The translations under genes were made by a program, and so were the position numbers. This document shows positions 42,335-51,900 of a DNA stretch of 64,000 bases, piece by piece. The DNA comes from Microbacterium sp. MAH-37 (GTDB lineage Bacteria; Actinomycetota; Actinomycetes; Actinomycetales; Microbacteriaceae). The stretch spans positions 124,001-188,000 of the forward strand of contig NZ_WSEN01000003.1 in NCBI RefSeq assembly GCF_009758255.1, in the 5' to 3' direction. The notes under the pieces were generated by a model. That model searched no databases. It had not been told where the DNA came from and saw nothing but the letters and a program-made list of their open reading frames with translations. Positions within the stretch are counted from its first letter, which is position 1; every line of letters starts with the position of its first letter.

Positions 42335-42907
42335 TCAGAACACGGCGACGGCCCGAGGATCCCGGTCGGCTGCGTAGCCCACCAGGGGAAGAGCGCGCTC
42401 GGCGGCCAGATCGATCCGCGCGGCCAGCTCCGGCGATGAGATCCGGTACCCGTCGAAGTCCGAATTGCTCGCGTAGACGCCCAACGGCAGGGTGAGCGAC
42501 TGGAAGAACGCGAACAGCGGACGCAGCTGGTGCTCGATGATCAGCGCATGCCGCTCCCCTCCGCCCGTCGCCGCGAGCAGCACGGGCTTGCCGACGAGCG
42601 CGTACTGCTCGACGAAGTCGAACAGATGCTTGAACAGTCCGGTGAACGAGGCTCGGTAGACCGGCGTCCCGACGATCAGGAGGTCGGCGGTCTCGATCTC
42701 GCGCAACCGCTCCTCCACCTCGGGCTGAAGGTGATCGCGCCGCAGCGCGCCGGCGAGCGACGGCCCGATCTCGGTGAGCTCGATGAGCCGGAACTCGACA
42801 TCGGCACGCTCGGCCACCGCGTCCGCGATGGCCCGCACCAGGGCGGTCGTCTTGCTGGGTTCGTGGAGCGATCCGGAGACGGCGACCACGCGGTAGGGAG
42901 CAGGCAT
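42335..42907 (-). CDS. NADPH-dependent FMN reductase (MsuE/SsuE type)
   Basis: 190 residues from ATG 42905-42907; a longer frame to 42979 crosses a terminator and is rejected. Flavodoxin-like fold with the FMN phosphate loop VSGSLHEPSKTTALVR, the GTPVYRASFTGLFKHLFDF segment and ATGGGERHALIIEHQLRPLF, the last typical of MsuE/SsuE enzymes that supply FMNH2 to sulfonate or sulfone monooxygenases. No such monooxygenase is nearby, so the partner is unknown. Leaderless -10 TACCGT is 6 bases upstream. Confidence 0.88.
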   Translation of the reverse strand: MPAPYRVVAVSGSLHEPSKTTALVRAIADAVAERADVEFRLIELTEIGPSLAGALRRDHLQPEVEERLREIETADLLIVGTPVYRASFTGLFKHLFDFVEQYALVGKPVLLAATGGGERHALIIEHQLRPLFAFFQSLTLPLGVYASNSDFDGYRISSPELAARIDLAAERALPLVGYAADRDPRAVAVF

Positions 42908-42913
42908 GCCATG

Positions 42914-42919
42914 ACGGTA
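42914..42919 (-). promoter_or_regulatory. Leaderless -10 box for the FMN reductase
   Basis: Minus-strand TACCGT, then 6 bases, then ATG 42907. It lies downstream of the terminator at 42928-42965, so the gene is transcribed separately from the aldo/keto reductase. Confidence 0.55.
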
Positions 42920-42927
42920 CCGACAGA

Positions 42928-42965
42928 GACGCCCCGTGTCTCCTGCGGTGGGGACACGGGGCGTC
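42928..42965 (-). terminator. Stem-loop terminator after the aldo/keto reductase
   Basis: Perfect 13-bp stem GACGCCCCGTGTC (42928-42940) with 42953-42965, 12-nt loop. No U-tract follows, as is common in high-GC bacteria. Confidence 0.8.
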
Positions 42966-43005
42966 ATCGGACGACGCACGGCGACACGCGTCGCCGTGGA
43001 TGCCG

Positions 43006-44456
<1,451 letters not shown>

Positions 44457-44462
44457 GCTCCG

Positions 44463-44468
44463 AGCGTA
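44463..44468 (-). promoter_or_regulatory. Leaderless -10 box for the TetR gene
   Basis: Minus-strand TACGCT, then 6 bases, then ATG 44456. This supports the short start. Confidence 0.6.
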
Positions 44469-44469
44469 C

Positions 44470-44483
44470 GGGAATAACTTCCC
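44470..44483. promoter_or_regulatory. Inverted repeat in the tetR/SDR gap
   Basis: GGGAA-TAAC-TTCCC, perfect 5-bp arms, immediately upstream of the TetR -10 box. Candidate operator for autorepression. Confidence 0.45.
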
Positions 44484-44505
44484 TTCTCGTGCGTTTAGTG
44501 ACAAT

Positions 44506-44522
44506 ATGACACGTTGTGCCAT
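44506..44522. promoter_or_regulatory. Second inverted repeat in the tetR/SDR gap
   Basis: ATGACAC-GTT-GTGCCAT, 7-bp arms with one mismatch. Size and placement suit a TetR operator controlling the SDR gene. Confidence 0.45.
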
Positions 44523-44580
44523 GTAGGCATGATGAAGCGGATCCGGGTCGCCGGACCCGGGAACCGAGGAAGGGAACACC

Positions 44581-45366
44581 ATGAACCGCTATGAAGGCCG
44601 CCGCGCACTCGTCACCGGCGGCGGATCCGGCATCGGCCAGGCCACCGTGCTGCGCATGCTCTCGGAGGGCGGCCACGTCGTCGCCGCCGACGTCAGCGCC
44701 GCCGGTCTCGCCGACACCGTGGCGAAGGCCGGTGCCGACGCCGAGCGACTCACCACCGTCGAGGTGAACATCGCCGACGAGGCGTCGGTCAGGTCCGGCG
44801 TCGCCGCCGCCGTCGAGGCCCTTGGCGGCCTGGACGTGCTGGTCAACGCGGCCGGCATCCTGCGCTCATCCCACACCGAGCAGACCACCCTCGACCAATT
44901 CCAGCTCGTGCTGCAGGTCAACCTGGTCGGCACCTTCCTGATGATCCGAGAGGCGATCCCCGCGCTGCTCGAAGGCAACGACTCGGCCGTGGTCAACTTC
45001 AGCTCGACCTCGGCGATGTTCGCACACCCCTACATGGCCGCATACGCCGCCAGCAAGGGCGGCGTGCAGTCGATGACGCACGCGCTCGCCGCCGAGTACG
45101 CCAAGTCGGGCATCCGCTTCACCGCCGTGCAACCGGGTTCGATCTCGTCGGGCATGACCGACGGCTCGGGCCAGAGCAAGCAGAGCCAGGGCCCCGGGCT
45201 GCCCGAGGACGCCGACATGAGCCTGTTCATGAAGCTCGCCCCGGCCATCGGTCAGGGCTTCGCCGGCCCCGAGTCGGTCGCGGGCGTGGTGGCGATGCTC
45301 GCCAGCGCCGACGGCAAGTTCATCACCGGCACCGAGGTGCGCATCGACGGCGGTACGCACTTCTGA
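44581..45366 (+). CDS. Short-chain dehydrogenase/reductase
   Basis: 261 residues, classical SDR: cofactor loop TGGGSGIGQATVL (13-25), Asp after strand 2 (AADVS) suggesting NAD preference, NAAG in the fourth strand, catalytic Ser in VVNFSSTSAMF and the Y-x-x-x-K in YAASKGGVQ. C-terminal GTEVRIDGGTHF is normal. AGGAAGGGAACACC precedes the ATG, and a GC hairpin (CCGGGTC with GACCCGG) lies just before it. Divergent from the TetR gene and followed by a strong terminator. Substrate unknown. Confidence 0.93.
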   Translation: MNRYEGRRALVTGGGSGIGQATVLRMLSEGGHVVAADVSAAGLADTVAKAGADAERLTTVEVNIADEASVRSGVAAAVEALGGLDVLVNAAGILRSSHTEQTTLDQFQLVLQVNLVGTFLMIREAIPALLEGNDSAVVNFSSTSAMFAHPYMAAYAASKGGVQSMTHALAAEYAKSGIRFTAVQPGSISSGMTDGSGQSKQSQGPGLPEDADMSLFMKLAPAIGQGFAGPESVAGVVAMLASADGKFITGTEVRIDGGTHF

Positions 45367-45373
45367 TCGAGTC

Positions 45374-45408
45374 GTCCCGGCATCCGGACCCGAACCGGAT
45401 GCCGGGAC
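45374..45408. terminator. Strong stem-loop terminator after the SDR gene
   Basis: Perfect 14-bp stem GTCCCGGCATCCGG (45374-45387) with 45395-45408 and a 7-nt loop. Lies between convergent SDR and sulfurtransferase genes, so it can serve both. Confidence 0.88.
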
Positions 45409-45445
45409 ACCCCGTGAAACCGAGTCCCGGGTCCCGAGATCTCCC

Positions 45446-46213
45446 TCAGCGTTCCACGGGGCGATCCGGATCATCGCCCCACTGCGACCAGGAACCCACG
45501 TAGAGACCGGCGTCGTGCCCCAGGACGGTGAGGGCGAACACGGTGCCGGCCGCCGCCACGCCGCCACCGCAGTAGGCGGCGATCGGACCATCAGCCTCCG
45601 CGAGGTAGGACGCCGCCCATTCCTCCAGCTCGCCATCGGGAAGCAGGCGGCCGTCGCTGAAGACGTCTCCGCCCGGTGCGCTGACCGCACCGGGGATGTG
45701 CCCCGCCTCGAACACCACAGCCGGACGTGCGTCCAGCAGCACTCCGGTCGCGCCGATCACGCCGGCGCGGTCCGCGTCGATCGCGGTGACACGGACGTCG
45801 GATGCCGGCGCGGGCTCTCCGCCGGGCTCTGCGGTCCGGGCAGCCCATCCCGCCGCTCCGCCGTCGAGCACGCGCACGTCGGCGACCCCGGCGGTCCGGA
45901 GCACGAACCACGCGCGGGCCGCCACCTTGGCGTCGTCGGCGCTCGAGGCGTAGACGACGACCGGAGTCTCCGGCGTGATTCCCCAGGCGTCGAGCACCGC
46001 TGCGATGTCCTCCGGCTCCGGCAGCGGGAACCTGCCGATCCCCGGCGAGGGAGCGGCCGCGATCGTGCCGTTCTCGAGCGAGGCGAGGACGGCGCCGGGG
46101 ATCACCGGCGTCCAGTCCTCGGGGTGGGAGAAGTGCGTCTCGATGAAGCGTGCTCCCGCGGGAATGGCGTCGTCGTGGGAGATCAGCAGCGAGCGGCGGC
46201 GGTTGTCGGTCAT
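45446..46213 (-). CDS. Sulfurtransferase (tandem rhodanese domains)
   Basis: 255 residues with two rhodanese-like domains. The first (about 10-115) is catalytically inactive; the second carries the active Cys in YCGGGVAAAG. The CGGGV loop is close to the CGSGV loop of 3-mercaptopyruvate sulfurtransferases rather than the CRxGxR of thiosulfate enzymes, so mercaptopyruvate or a related sulfur donor is likely. Leaderless -10 TAGGCT is 6 bases upstream of the ATG. Confidence 0.87.
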   Translation of the reverse strand: MTDNRRRSLLISHDDAIPAGARFIETHFSHPEDWTPVIPGAVLASLENGTIAAAPSPGIGRFPLPEPEDIAAVLDAWGITPETPVVVYASSADDAKVAARAWFVLRTAGVADVRVLDGGAAGWAARTAEPGGEPAPASDVRVTAIDADRAGVIGATGVLLDARPAVVFEAGHIPGAVSAPGGDVFSDGRLLPDGELEEWAASYLAEADGPIAAYCGGGVAAAGTVFALTVLGHDAGLYVGSWSQWGDDPDRPVER

Positions 46214-46219
46214 GGGCCG

Positions 46220-46225
46220 AGCCTA
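46220..46225 (-). promoter_or_regulatory. Leaderless -10 box for the sulfurtransferase
   Basis: Minus-strand TAGGCT, then 6 bases, then ATG 46213. Confidence 0.6.
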
Positions 46226-46275
46226 GGATCGGCAGGCATCACGCCGCCGCGAACATGACGCCCTGTTGCGACCGC

Positions 46276-47028
46276 TCAGCGGAACCGCTTGCCCTCGTCT
46301 CGGCGGAACAGCACCAGCGAGAGCGAGAGGAACACCGCGGTCCAGAACAGGATGCCGGTCCAGGACCACCAGGGAAGCTCGCCGCCCTGCACCGCCCAGA
46401 TCACGAACTCGCGCGCCTGACGCGACGGGAAGAACTTCGAGAGAGTGTCCAGCCAGTCGGCGAACATGATCGGCGGCAGGAACAGCCCGCCGGCGAACGC
46501 CATCACGAACATCACCACCTGCACCACAGCGATCGCGGCCTTCTGCGACATCGCGTAGCCGATGCAGATGCCGATGAACATGAACGGCAGCGCCGCGCAT
46601 GCGATCGCGACCAGTCCGGCGAGCACCCTGAGGGCGGATGCCTCGGCACTGGTGAACAGCGCGCCGATGAGGATGATCGGCAGAAGCGACATCAGGCCGA
46701 TCACACCGGTCGAGAACACGTGCGCCAGCACCCGCACGATCCCGGGCGCCGGGAGCGTGCGCAGATAGGGGTCCCACGGAGTCGACCGACTCTCGGCGAT
46801 CGTGAGCGCGAACGAGAACAAGCCGTTCACCATGATGGCGAACACGCTCATCGAGATGATCGCCTGGGTGGCGTAGAAGGAGTGCTCGGCCGCGGCACCG
46901 TTCGGCACCACGAAGAACAGCGTCGCCAGGGCTGGGAAGGCCACCGATCCGATCACGGCGATCGGCACCCGCAGGGTCTCCAGCAGGTTGTACTTGGCGT
47001 GGACGGCGGTCAGCGAGACGACGCTCAT
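46276..47028 (-). CDS. ABC exporter permease (ABC-2 type)
   Basis: 250-residue membrane protein with six hydrophobic helices, the ABC-2 layout. It should pair with the ATPase encoded directly upstream (4-base overlap). Last of four leftward genes that share overlaps: membrane protein, winged-helix regulator, ATPase, permease. Cargo unknown; such units often export antimicrobials, lipids or wall precursors. Confidence 0.88.
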   Translation of the reverse strand: MSVVSLTAVHAKYNLLETLRVPIAVIGSVAFPALATLFFVVPNGAAAEHSFYATQAIISMSVFAIMVNGLFSFALTIAESRSTPWDPYLRTLPAPGIVRVLAHVFSTGVIGLMSLLPIILIGALFTSAEASALRVLAGLVAIACAALPFMFIGICIGYAMSQKAAIAVVQVVMFVMAFAGGLFLPPIMFADWLDTLSKFFPSRQAREFVIWAVQGGELPWWSWTGILFWTAVFLSLSLVLFRRDEGKRFR

Positions 47029-47930
47029 CGGATGCTCCCCTCCTGAGCCGGTTCGGCATGTTCACCGGTGAGGGCGAGGAAGGCCTCCTCGAGCGTGGCG
47101 CCGCGGACGCTGAGCTCGGAGAAGTCCAGACCGCTGCCCACCAGCCGGCGCACGAAGTCGTCGGAGTCGCCCACCATCAGACTCAGTTCACCGTCCTCCT
47201 CGGCGACGGGGGCGTCATCGGCGAGCGCGACCACACCACCGGCATCCCTCGTACGCAACGTGACTCGCGACCTGGCGACCCGGCCGAGCACACCGCGCAG
47301 CGCGTCATCGGCGACGATCCGCCCGTGGTCCACGACCACCACCCGCTCAGCGAGCGCCTCGATCTCCTCGAGATAGTGGCTGGTGACGACGATCGTCGTG
47401 CCCTGCGCGTGCCGGGCGCGGATCGCATCCCAGAGCACCCGCCGCGCGTCGACGTCGAGGCCCGTGGACGGCTCGTCGAGCAGCACCAGACGCGGGGCAC
47501 CGACGAAGGCGAGAGCCACGGAGATCCGCCGTCGCTGACCACCTGACAGGCCACCGGTCTGCCGCTTCAGCAGGTCGGCGAAGCCGAACTGCTCGGCCAG
47601 CTCCGCAGCATCCACCCGCTCGGGGAAATGCGCACCGACGAAATCGAGCACCTCTCCGACCCGCAGTGTCTCGGGCAGCGCGGTCTCCTGCGGAGTGCTG
47701 CCCAGGCGCACCCGTGAGGCGGGGTCGCGCGGATCGCCGCCGAACAGGCGCACCGTGCCGGATGTCGGCCGGCGCAGGCCCTGGATCAGCGACAGCAGAG
47801 TGGACTTCCCGGCGCCGTTGGGACCGAGCAGACCGAGGATCTGCCCCTCCGGGACGTCGAGCGTCACCTCATCGACGGCGGTGAGGTCACCGAAGCGGTG
47901 TGTCACGCGATCGAAGGATGCCAATGTCAT
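47025..47930 (-). CDS. ABC exporter ATP-binding protein
   Basis: 301 residues with a single ABC domain: Walker [14 protein letters not shown], signature LSGGQRRRISVALAF, Walker B RLVLLDEPSTGLDV and H-loop VVTSHYLEE. The C-terminal 80 residues are the accessory region seen in DrrA/CcmA-like drug or lipid exporters. Overlaps the regulator gene upstream and the permease gene downstream by 4 bases each, so it is part of a single operon. Confidence 0.94.
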   Translation of the reverse strand: MTLASFDRVTHRFGDLTAVDEVTLDVPEGQILGLLGPNGAGKSTLLSLIQGLRRPTSGTVRLFGGDPRDPASRVRLGSTPQETALPETLRVGEVLDFVGAHFPERVDAAELAEQFGFADLLKRQTGGLSGGQRRRISVALAFVGAPRLVLLDEPSTGLDVDARRVLWDAIRARHAQGTTIVVTSHYLEEIEALAERVVVVDHGRIVADDALRGVLGRVARSRVTLRTRDAGGVVALADDAPVAEEDGELSLMVGDSDDFVRRLVGSGLDFSELSVRGATLEEAFLALTGEHAEPAQEGSIR

Positions 47931-48223
47931 GTCGTTCCTCCCAGCAGGTCGCGCAGCTGCGCGGTGTAGTCCTCGAAGGCCCGGCGGCCCTTCGTGGTGA
48001 GTGCGATGTAGGTGACGGGCGTGCGTCCCTTGTGCGTCTTCTCGACGGTGACGTAGGCGGCGTCCTCGAGCTTGCGCAGGTGCGTGGAGAGGTTGCCGGC
48101 CGTCATGTCGAGCACTTCCTGAAGGCGCGGGAAGGTGATCTGGTCCTTCGCGTCGAGCGTCGCCAGGGCCGCGACGATCCGCAGCCGTGCCTGCGCGTGG
48201 ATGACGGGGTCGAGGTCAGGCAC
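47927..48223 (-). CDS. Winged-helix transcriptional regulator (MarR/ArsR-like, 98 residues)
   Basis: A compact winged-helix protein of the kind found next to small ABC exporters. HAQARLRIVAALATLDAKDQITFPRLQEVL leads into the recognition region DMTAGNLSTHLRKLEDAAYV and a wing VEKTHKGRTPVTYIALTTKG. No ligand domain. Overlaps the upstream membrane-protein gene by 8 bases and the ATPase gene by 4. The long inverted repeat over the operon promoter (48900-48926) is its likely binding site, giving autorepression. Confidence 0.88.
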   Translation of the reverse strand: MPDLDPVIHAQARLRIVAALATLDAKDQITFPRLQEVLDMTAGNLSTHLRKLEDAAYVTVEKTHKGRTPVTYIALTTKGRRAFEDYTAQLRDLLGGTT

Positions 48224-48899
48224 GGCCGGACTCCGAGACCGCGACGCGACGACGCGCGACGTGCACCCACCAGGCCGTCCAGGCTGCGACGAGCAGGAAT
48301 GCTCCTCCCCCGGCGAACGCGTAGACGAGGTAGTTGACCGGCGGAGGGAGCAGCGATCCGATCGCGGCCATCGCCACCGACCAGAGCCCCAGCACCACCA
48401 TCGGGTAGGCCCGCCAGATGAGCCCGGACATGATGTACATCACGCCGGCGAAGAAGATGAACGCGCTCGGGTAGAACACCCCGAGCAGGTCGGTGTCCAT
48501 ACCGGCCTGCACCAGCGCCTGCCCGATCACGACGACCGCCAAGCTGCCCACCCACCAGGTGTTGCCGTAGATGATGCCGAGGATCGCGCTGTCCTGCGTA
48601 CCACGCAGGCCGCGCCCGGATCGGATGCCGAGCGCCATCGAGATCAGTCCTGCGGCGAGGATCAGCGCGGCGAACGTGATGCCGGCCGCGAGCGTGGGCG
48701 CTGTGTTCTGCGGATGCTGCCCGGCGTCCCACCACAGGATCAGGAAGCCCACCAGCCAGGCGACGCCCCAGGCGACCAGGATCCAGGGCACGAATCCTGC
48801 CATCCGTCCGGTCACGGTGCGCTGCTGGTCCTGCACCAGGGCGAGCATCTGCTCCGGCGACAGGGCGATGTCGTCGTCCTCGTGGTTCTCGTAGTTCAT
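48216..48899 (-). CDS. Polytopic membrane protein of the ABC exporter operon
   Basis: 227 residues from ATG 48897-48899; earlier in-frame codons lie inside the promoter. After a 40-residue acidic cytoplasmic tail (ENHEDDDIALSPEQ) come six hydrophobic helices. Not assigned to a named family. It leads the operon and is followed by the winged-helix regulator. It may act as a sensor or accessory subunit of the exporter; that is inferred only from gene order. Confidence 0.8.
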   Translation of the reverse strand: MNYENHEDDDIALSPEQMLALVQDQQRTVTGRMAGFVPWILVAWGVAWLVGFLILWWDAGQHPQNTAPTLAAGITFAALILAAGLISMALGIRSGRGLRGTQDSAILGIIYGNTWWVGSLAVVVIGQALVQAGMDTDLLGVFYPSAFIFFAGVMYIMSGLIWRAYPMVVLGLWSVAMAAIGSLLPPPVNYLVYAFAGGGAFLLVAAWTAWWVHVARRRVAVSESGRA

Positions 48900-48935
48900 A
48901 AACCACTTTGTACTGCAAACTGGTTTGCCTGTCAA
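48900..48935 (-). promoter_or_regulatory. Consensus promoter with overlapping operator for the exporter operon
   Basis: Minus strand: TTGACA (48930-48935), 17-bp spacer, TACAAA (48907-48912), 7 bases, then ATG 48899, so the mRNA would have almost no leader. An inverted repeat with 11-bp arms (one mismatch) and 5-nt spacer (48900-48910 / 48916-48926) covers the -10 and the start region. It ends in AAACCA and TGGTTT. Confidence 0.8.
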
Positions 48936-48981
48936 CGGTCCGGAGATCGCCTCCCCCGACTTCGGCATACGATGGAGGGCT

Positions 48982-51900
48982 ATGTCTTCGCCCGTCATCG
49001 TCTATCCCCCTGAGCTGCCGGTCTCGGCTGCGCGGGGCGAGATCGCCGACGCGATCCGCGACCACCAGGTCGTGATCGTCGCCGGCGCCACCGGCTCGGG
49101 AAAGACCACCCAGCTGCCGAAGATCTGCCTCGAACTGGGTCGTGAGCGCATCGCGCACACTCAGCCGCGCCGCCTCGCCGCCCGCACGATCGCGGAGCGC
49201 GTCGCGGAAGAGCTGCACGTCGAACTCGGCGACCTGGTCGGCTACAAGGTACGTTTCACCGATCAGGTCTCGGATGCGACGCGCATCGCGCTGATGACCG
49301 ACGGCATCCTGCTCAACGAGATCCATCGCGACCGGCTGCTGCGCCGCTACGACACGATCATCATCGACGAGGCGCACGAGCGCTCTCTCAACGTGGACTT
49401 CCTGCTCGGCTACCTGCACCGCATCCTGCCGGAGCGTCCAGATCTGAAGGTGATCATCACTTCTGCGACGATCGATCCGGAGAGCTTCGCCGCGCACTTC
49501 TCCTCCCTGGTTCCTGAGCGAGCGGAGCGAGACGAAGGGCGCGCGAGCTCAGGGACCGAATCAAGGCCTGCCCCGATCATCGAGGTCTCCGGCCGGACCT
49601 ACCCGGTGGAGATCCGGTACCGCCCGCTGGTCGACGAGGCGGAGGAGAACCCCGCCGACCCCGAGCCCGGCGACGAGGTCACCGCGATCGTCGGCGCGCT
49701 GCGCGAGCTGGACCGCGAGCCGGCCGGCGACGTGCTGGTGTTCCTGCCCGGCGAGGCCGAGATCCGTGATGCCGCCGAGGCGGTGCGCGGTGCGTACCGC
49801 TCGCAGACGGCGCCGGTGGAGGTGCTGCCGCTGTACGGCAGGCTGTCCGCCGCCGAGCAGCATCGGGTGTTCGAACCCTCCAAGGTGGCCGGCGTTCGCC
49901 GCCGCGTCATCCTGGCCACGAACGTCGCCGAGACCAGCCTCACGGTGCCCGGCATCAAGTACGTGATCGACACCGGCACCGCCCGAATCTCGCGATACAG
50001 CAATCGCTCGAAGGTGCAGCGGCTGCCGATCGAGGCCGTGTCACAGGCATCGGCGAATCAGCGCTCCGGCCGCGCCGGCCGCACCAGCGACGGCATCGCG
50101 ATCCGCCTGTACGGCGAGGACGACTTCGAGAAGCGGCCCGAATTCACCGAACCCGAGATCCTGCGGACTTCGCTCGCCTCTGTCGTGCTGCAGATGCTGT
50201 CGCTCGGCTTCGGCGACATCACCGAGTTCCCGTTCCTCACTCCCCCGGACTCCCGCGGCGTGAAGGCCGCTCTCGACCTGCTCGGCGAACTCGGCGCAGT
50301 CGTCGCCTCGCGTGACGGCGCACCGAGGCTGACCCGCATCGGGCGCGACATCGCGCGGATGCCGATGGATCCGCGATTCGCCCGGATGCTGGTCGAGGCC
50401 GCCCGCACGGGGGTAACGCACGACGTGCTGCCGATCGTCGCCGGGCTCTCGATCCAGGATGTTCGGGAGCGCCCCTCTGCCGAGGCACCGCAGGGTGTGC
50501 GCGACGAGGCCGATCGGATGCACGCCCGTTTCGCTGATCCGACCAGCGACTTCCTCACCCTGCTGAATCTGTGGAACCACCTGCGCGAGCAGCAGAAGGA
50601 TCTCGGATCGAGCGCGTTCCGGCGGATGTGCCGCAGCGAGCACCTGAACTACGTGCGCGTGCGCGAGTGGTTCGACGTGCACCGCCAGTTGAGGACGCTC
50701 GTCAAGAGCCCGAAGACTCCCGCCCCGGCTCCTGAGCCCGGAGCGACGCACGCGGGCGACGCCGTCCACCGGGCGATCCTCGCCGGCCTGCTCTCGCAGA
50801 TCGGCATCCTCGACGAGCGCACGGCGAGCCCGAGTACGAACAAGAACAAGGATAAGGGCGGCAAGCGCCGCATCGCCGAGTACCGCGGCGCACGCGGCAT
50901 CCGGTTCTCGATCTTCCCCGGCTCGGCGCTGCGCAAGGAGTCCCCGCCGGCGGTGATGGCCGCTGAGATCGTCGAGACCTCGCGGACCTTCGCGCGCACG
51001 GTCGCGCAGATCGATCCGGCGTGGGCCGAAGCCCTCGCCGGTGACCTCGCGAAGCGGCAGATCTCCGAGCCGCACTGGTCGAAGGATGCCGGTGCCGCCG
51101 TTGCCTCCGAGAAGGTGACGCTTTTCGGGGTGGAGATCATCCCGCGCCGGCGCGTGCAGTTCGCCCGCATCGACCGGCCCGGCGCCCGCGAGCTGTTCCT
51201 GCGGCACGCGCTGGTCGAGGGTGAGTGGGATCCGTCACGGATCGACAAGCGCGTGAGCGCGTTCTGGCGCGCCAACGCCGAGCTGCGCCGCCGGCTGGAG
51301 AAGCTCGAGGAGCGCGAGCGTCGCCGTGACATCCTCGCGGGCGACGAGGCGGTGTTCCGCTTCTACGACGAACGTATTCCTGCTGAGGTATACGACGTCC
51401 GCTCCTTCGAGAAGTGGTGGCGTGAGGCGCTCGCGCAGACGCCGAAGCTGCTCGTGATGCGCGAGAGCGACCTGGTCGACGACGACGAACGCGCAGATCA
51501 GAGCGAGTTCCCGACACGGTGGCCGCAGGGCGACCAGGTGCTGGGCCTGGCCTACCGCTTCGAGCCCGGCGCCGCCGACGACGGGGTGAGCGTGGTGATC
51601 CCGCTCGCACTGCTGCAGCAGGTGCAGGATACCGGCTTCGACTGGCAGGTGCCCGGCCTGCGAGCCGAGCTGATCACTGCTCTGCTGCGCGCCCTGCCGA
51701 AGGCCATCCGCCGGCACGTCGTGCCCGCCGCGGACTGGGCCGAGAAGTTCGGCGTCGAGCTGGCGGAGGCCGGCCCCGAGAAGCACAGCGGCCTGCCGCC
51801 GCTGTCGCTCGTCGACGCCCTCGCCCGGCGCATCCTGGCCCTCGCCAACCAGAAGGTCTCGGCCGCCGACTTCGAGATGGATCGCGTGCCGTCGCACCTG

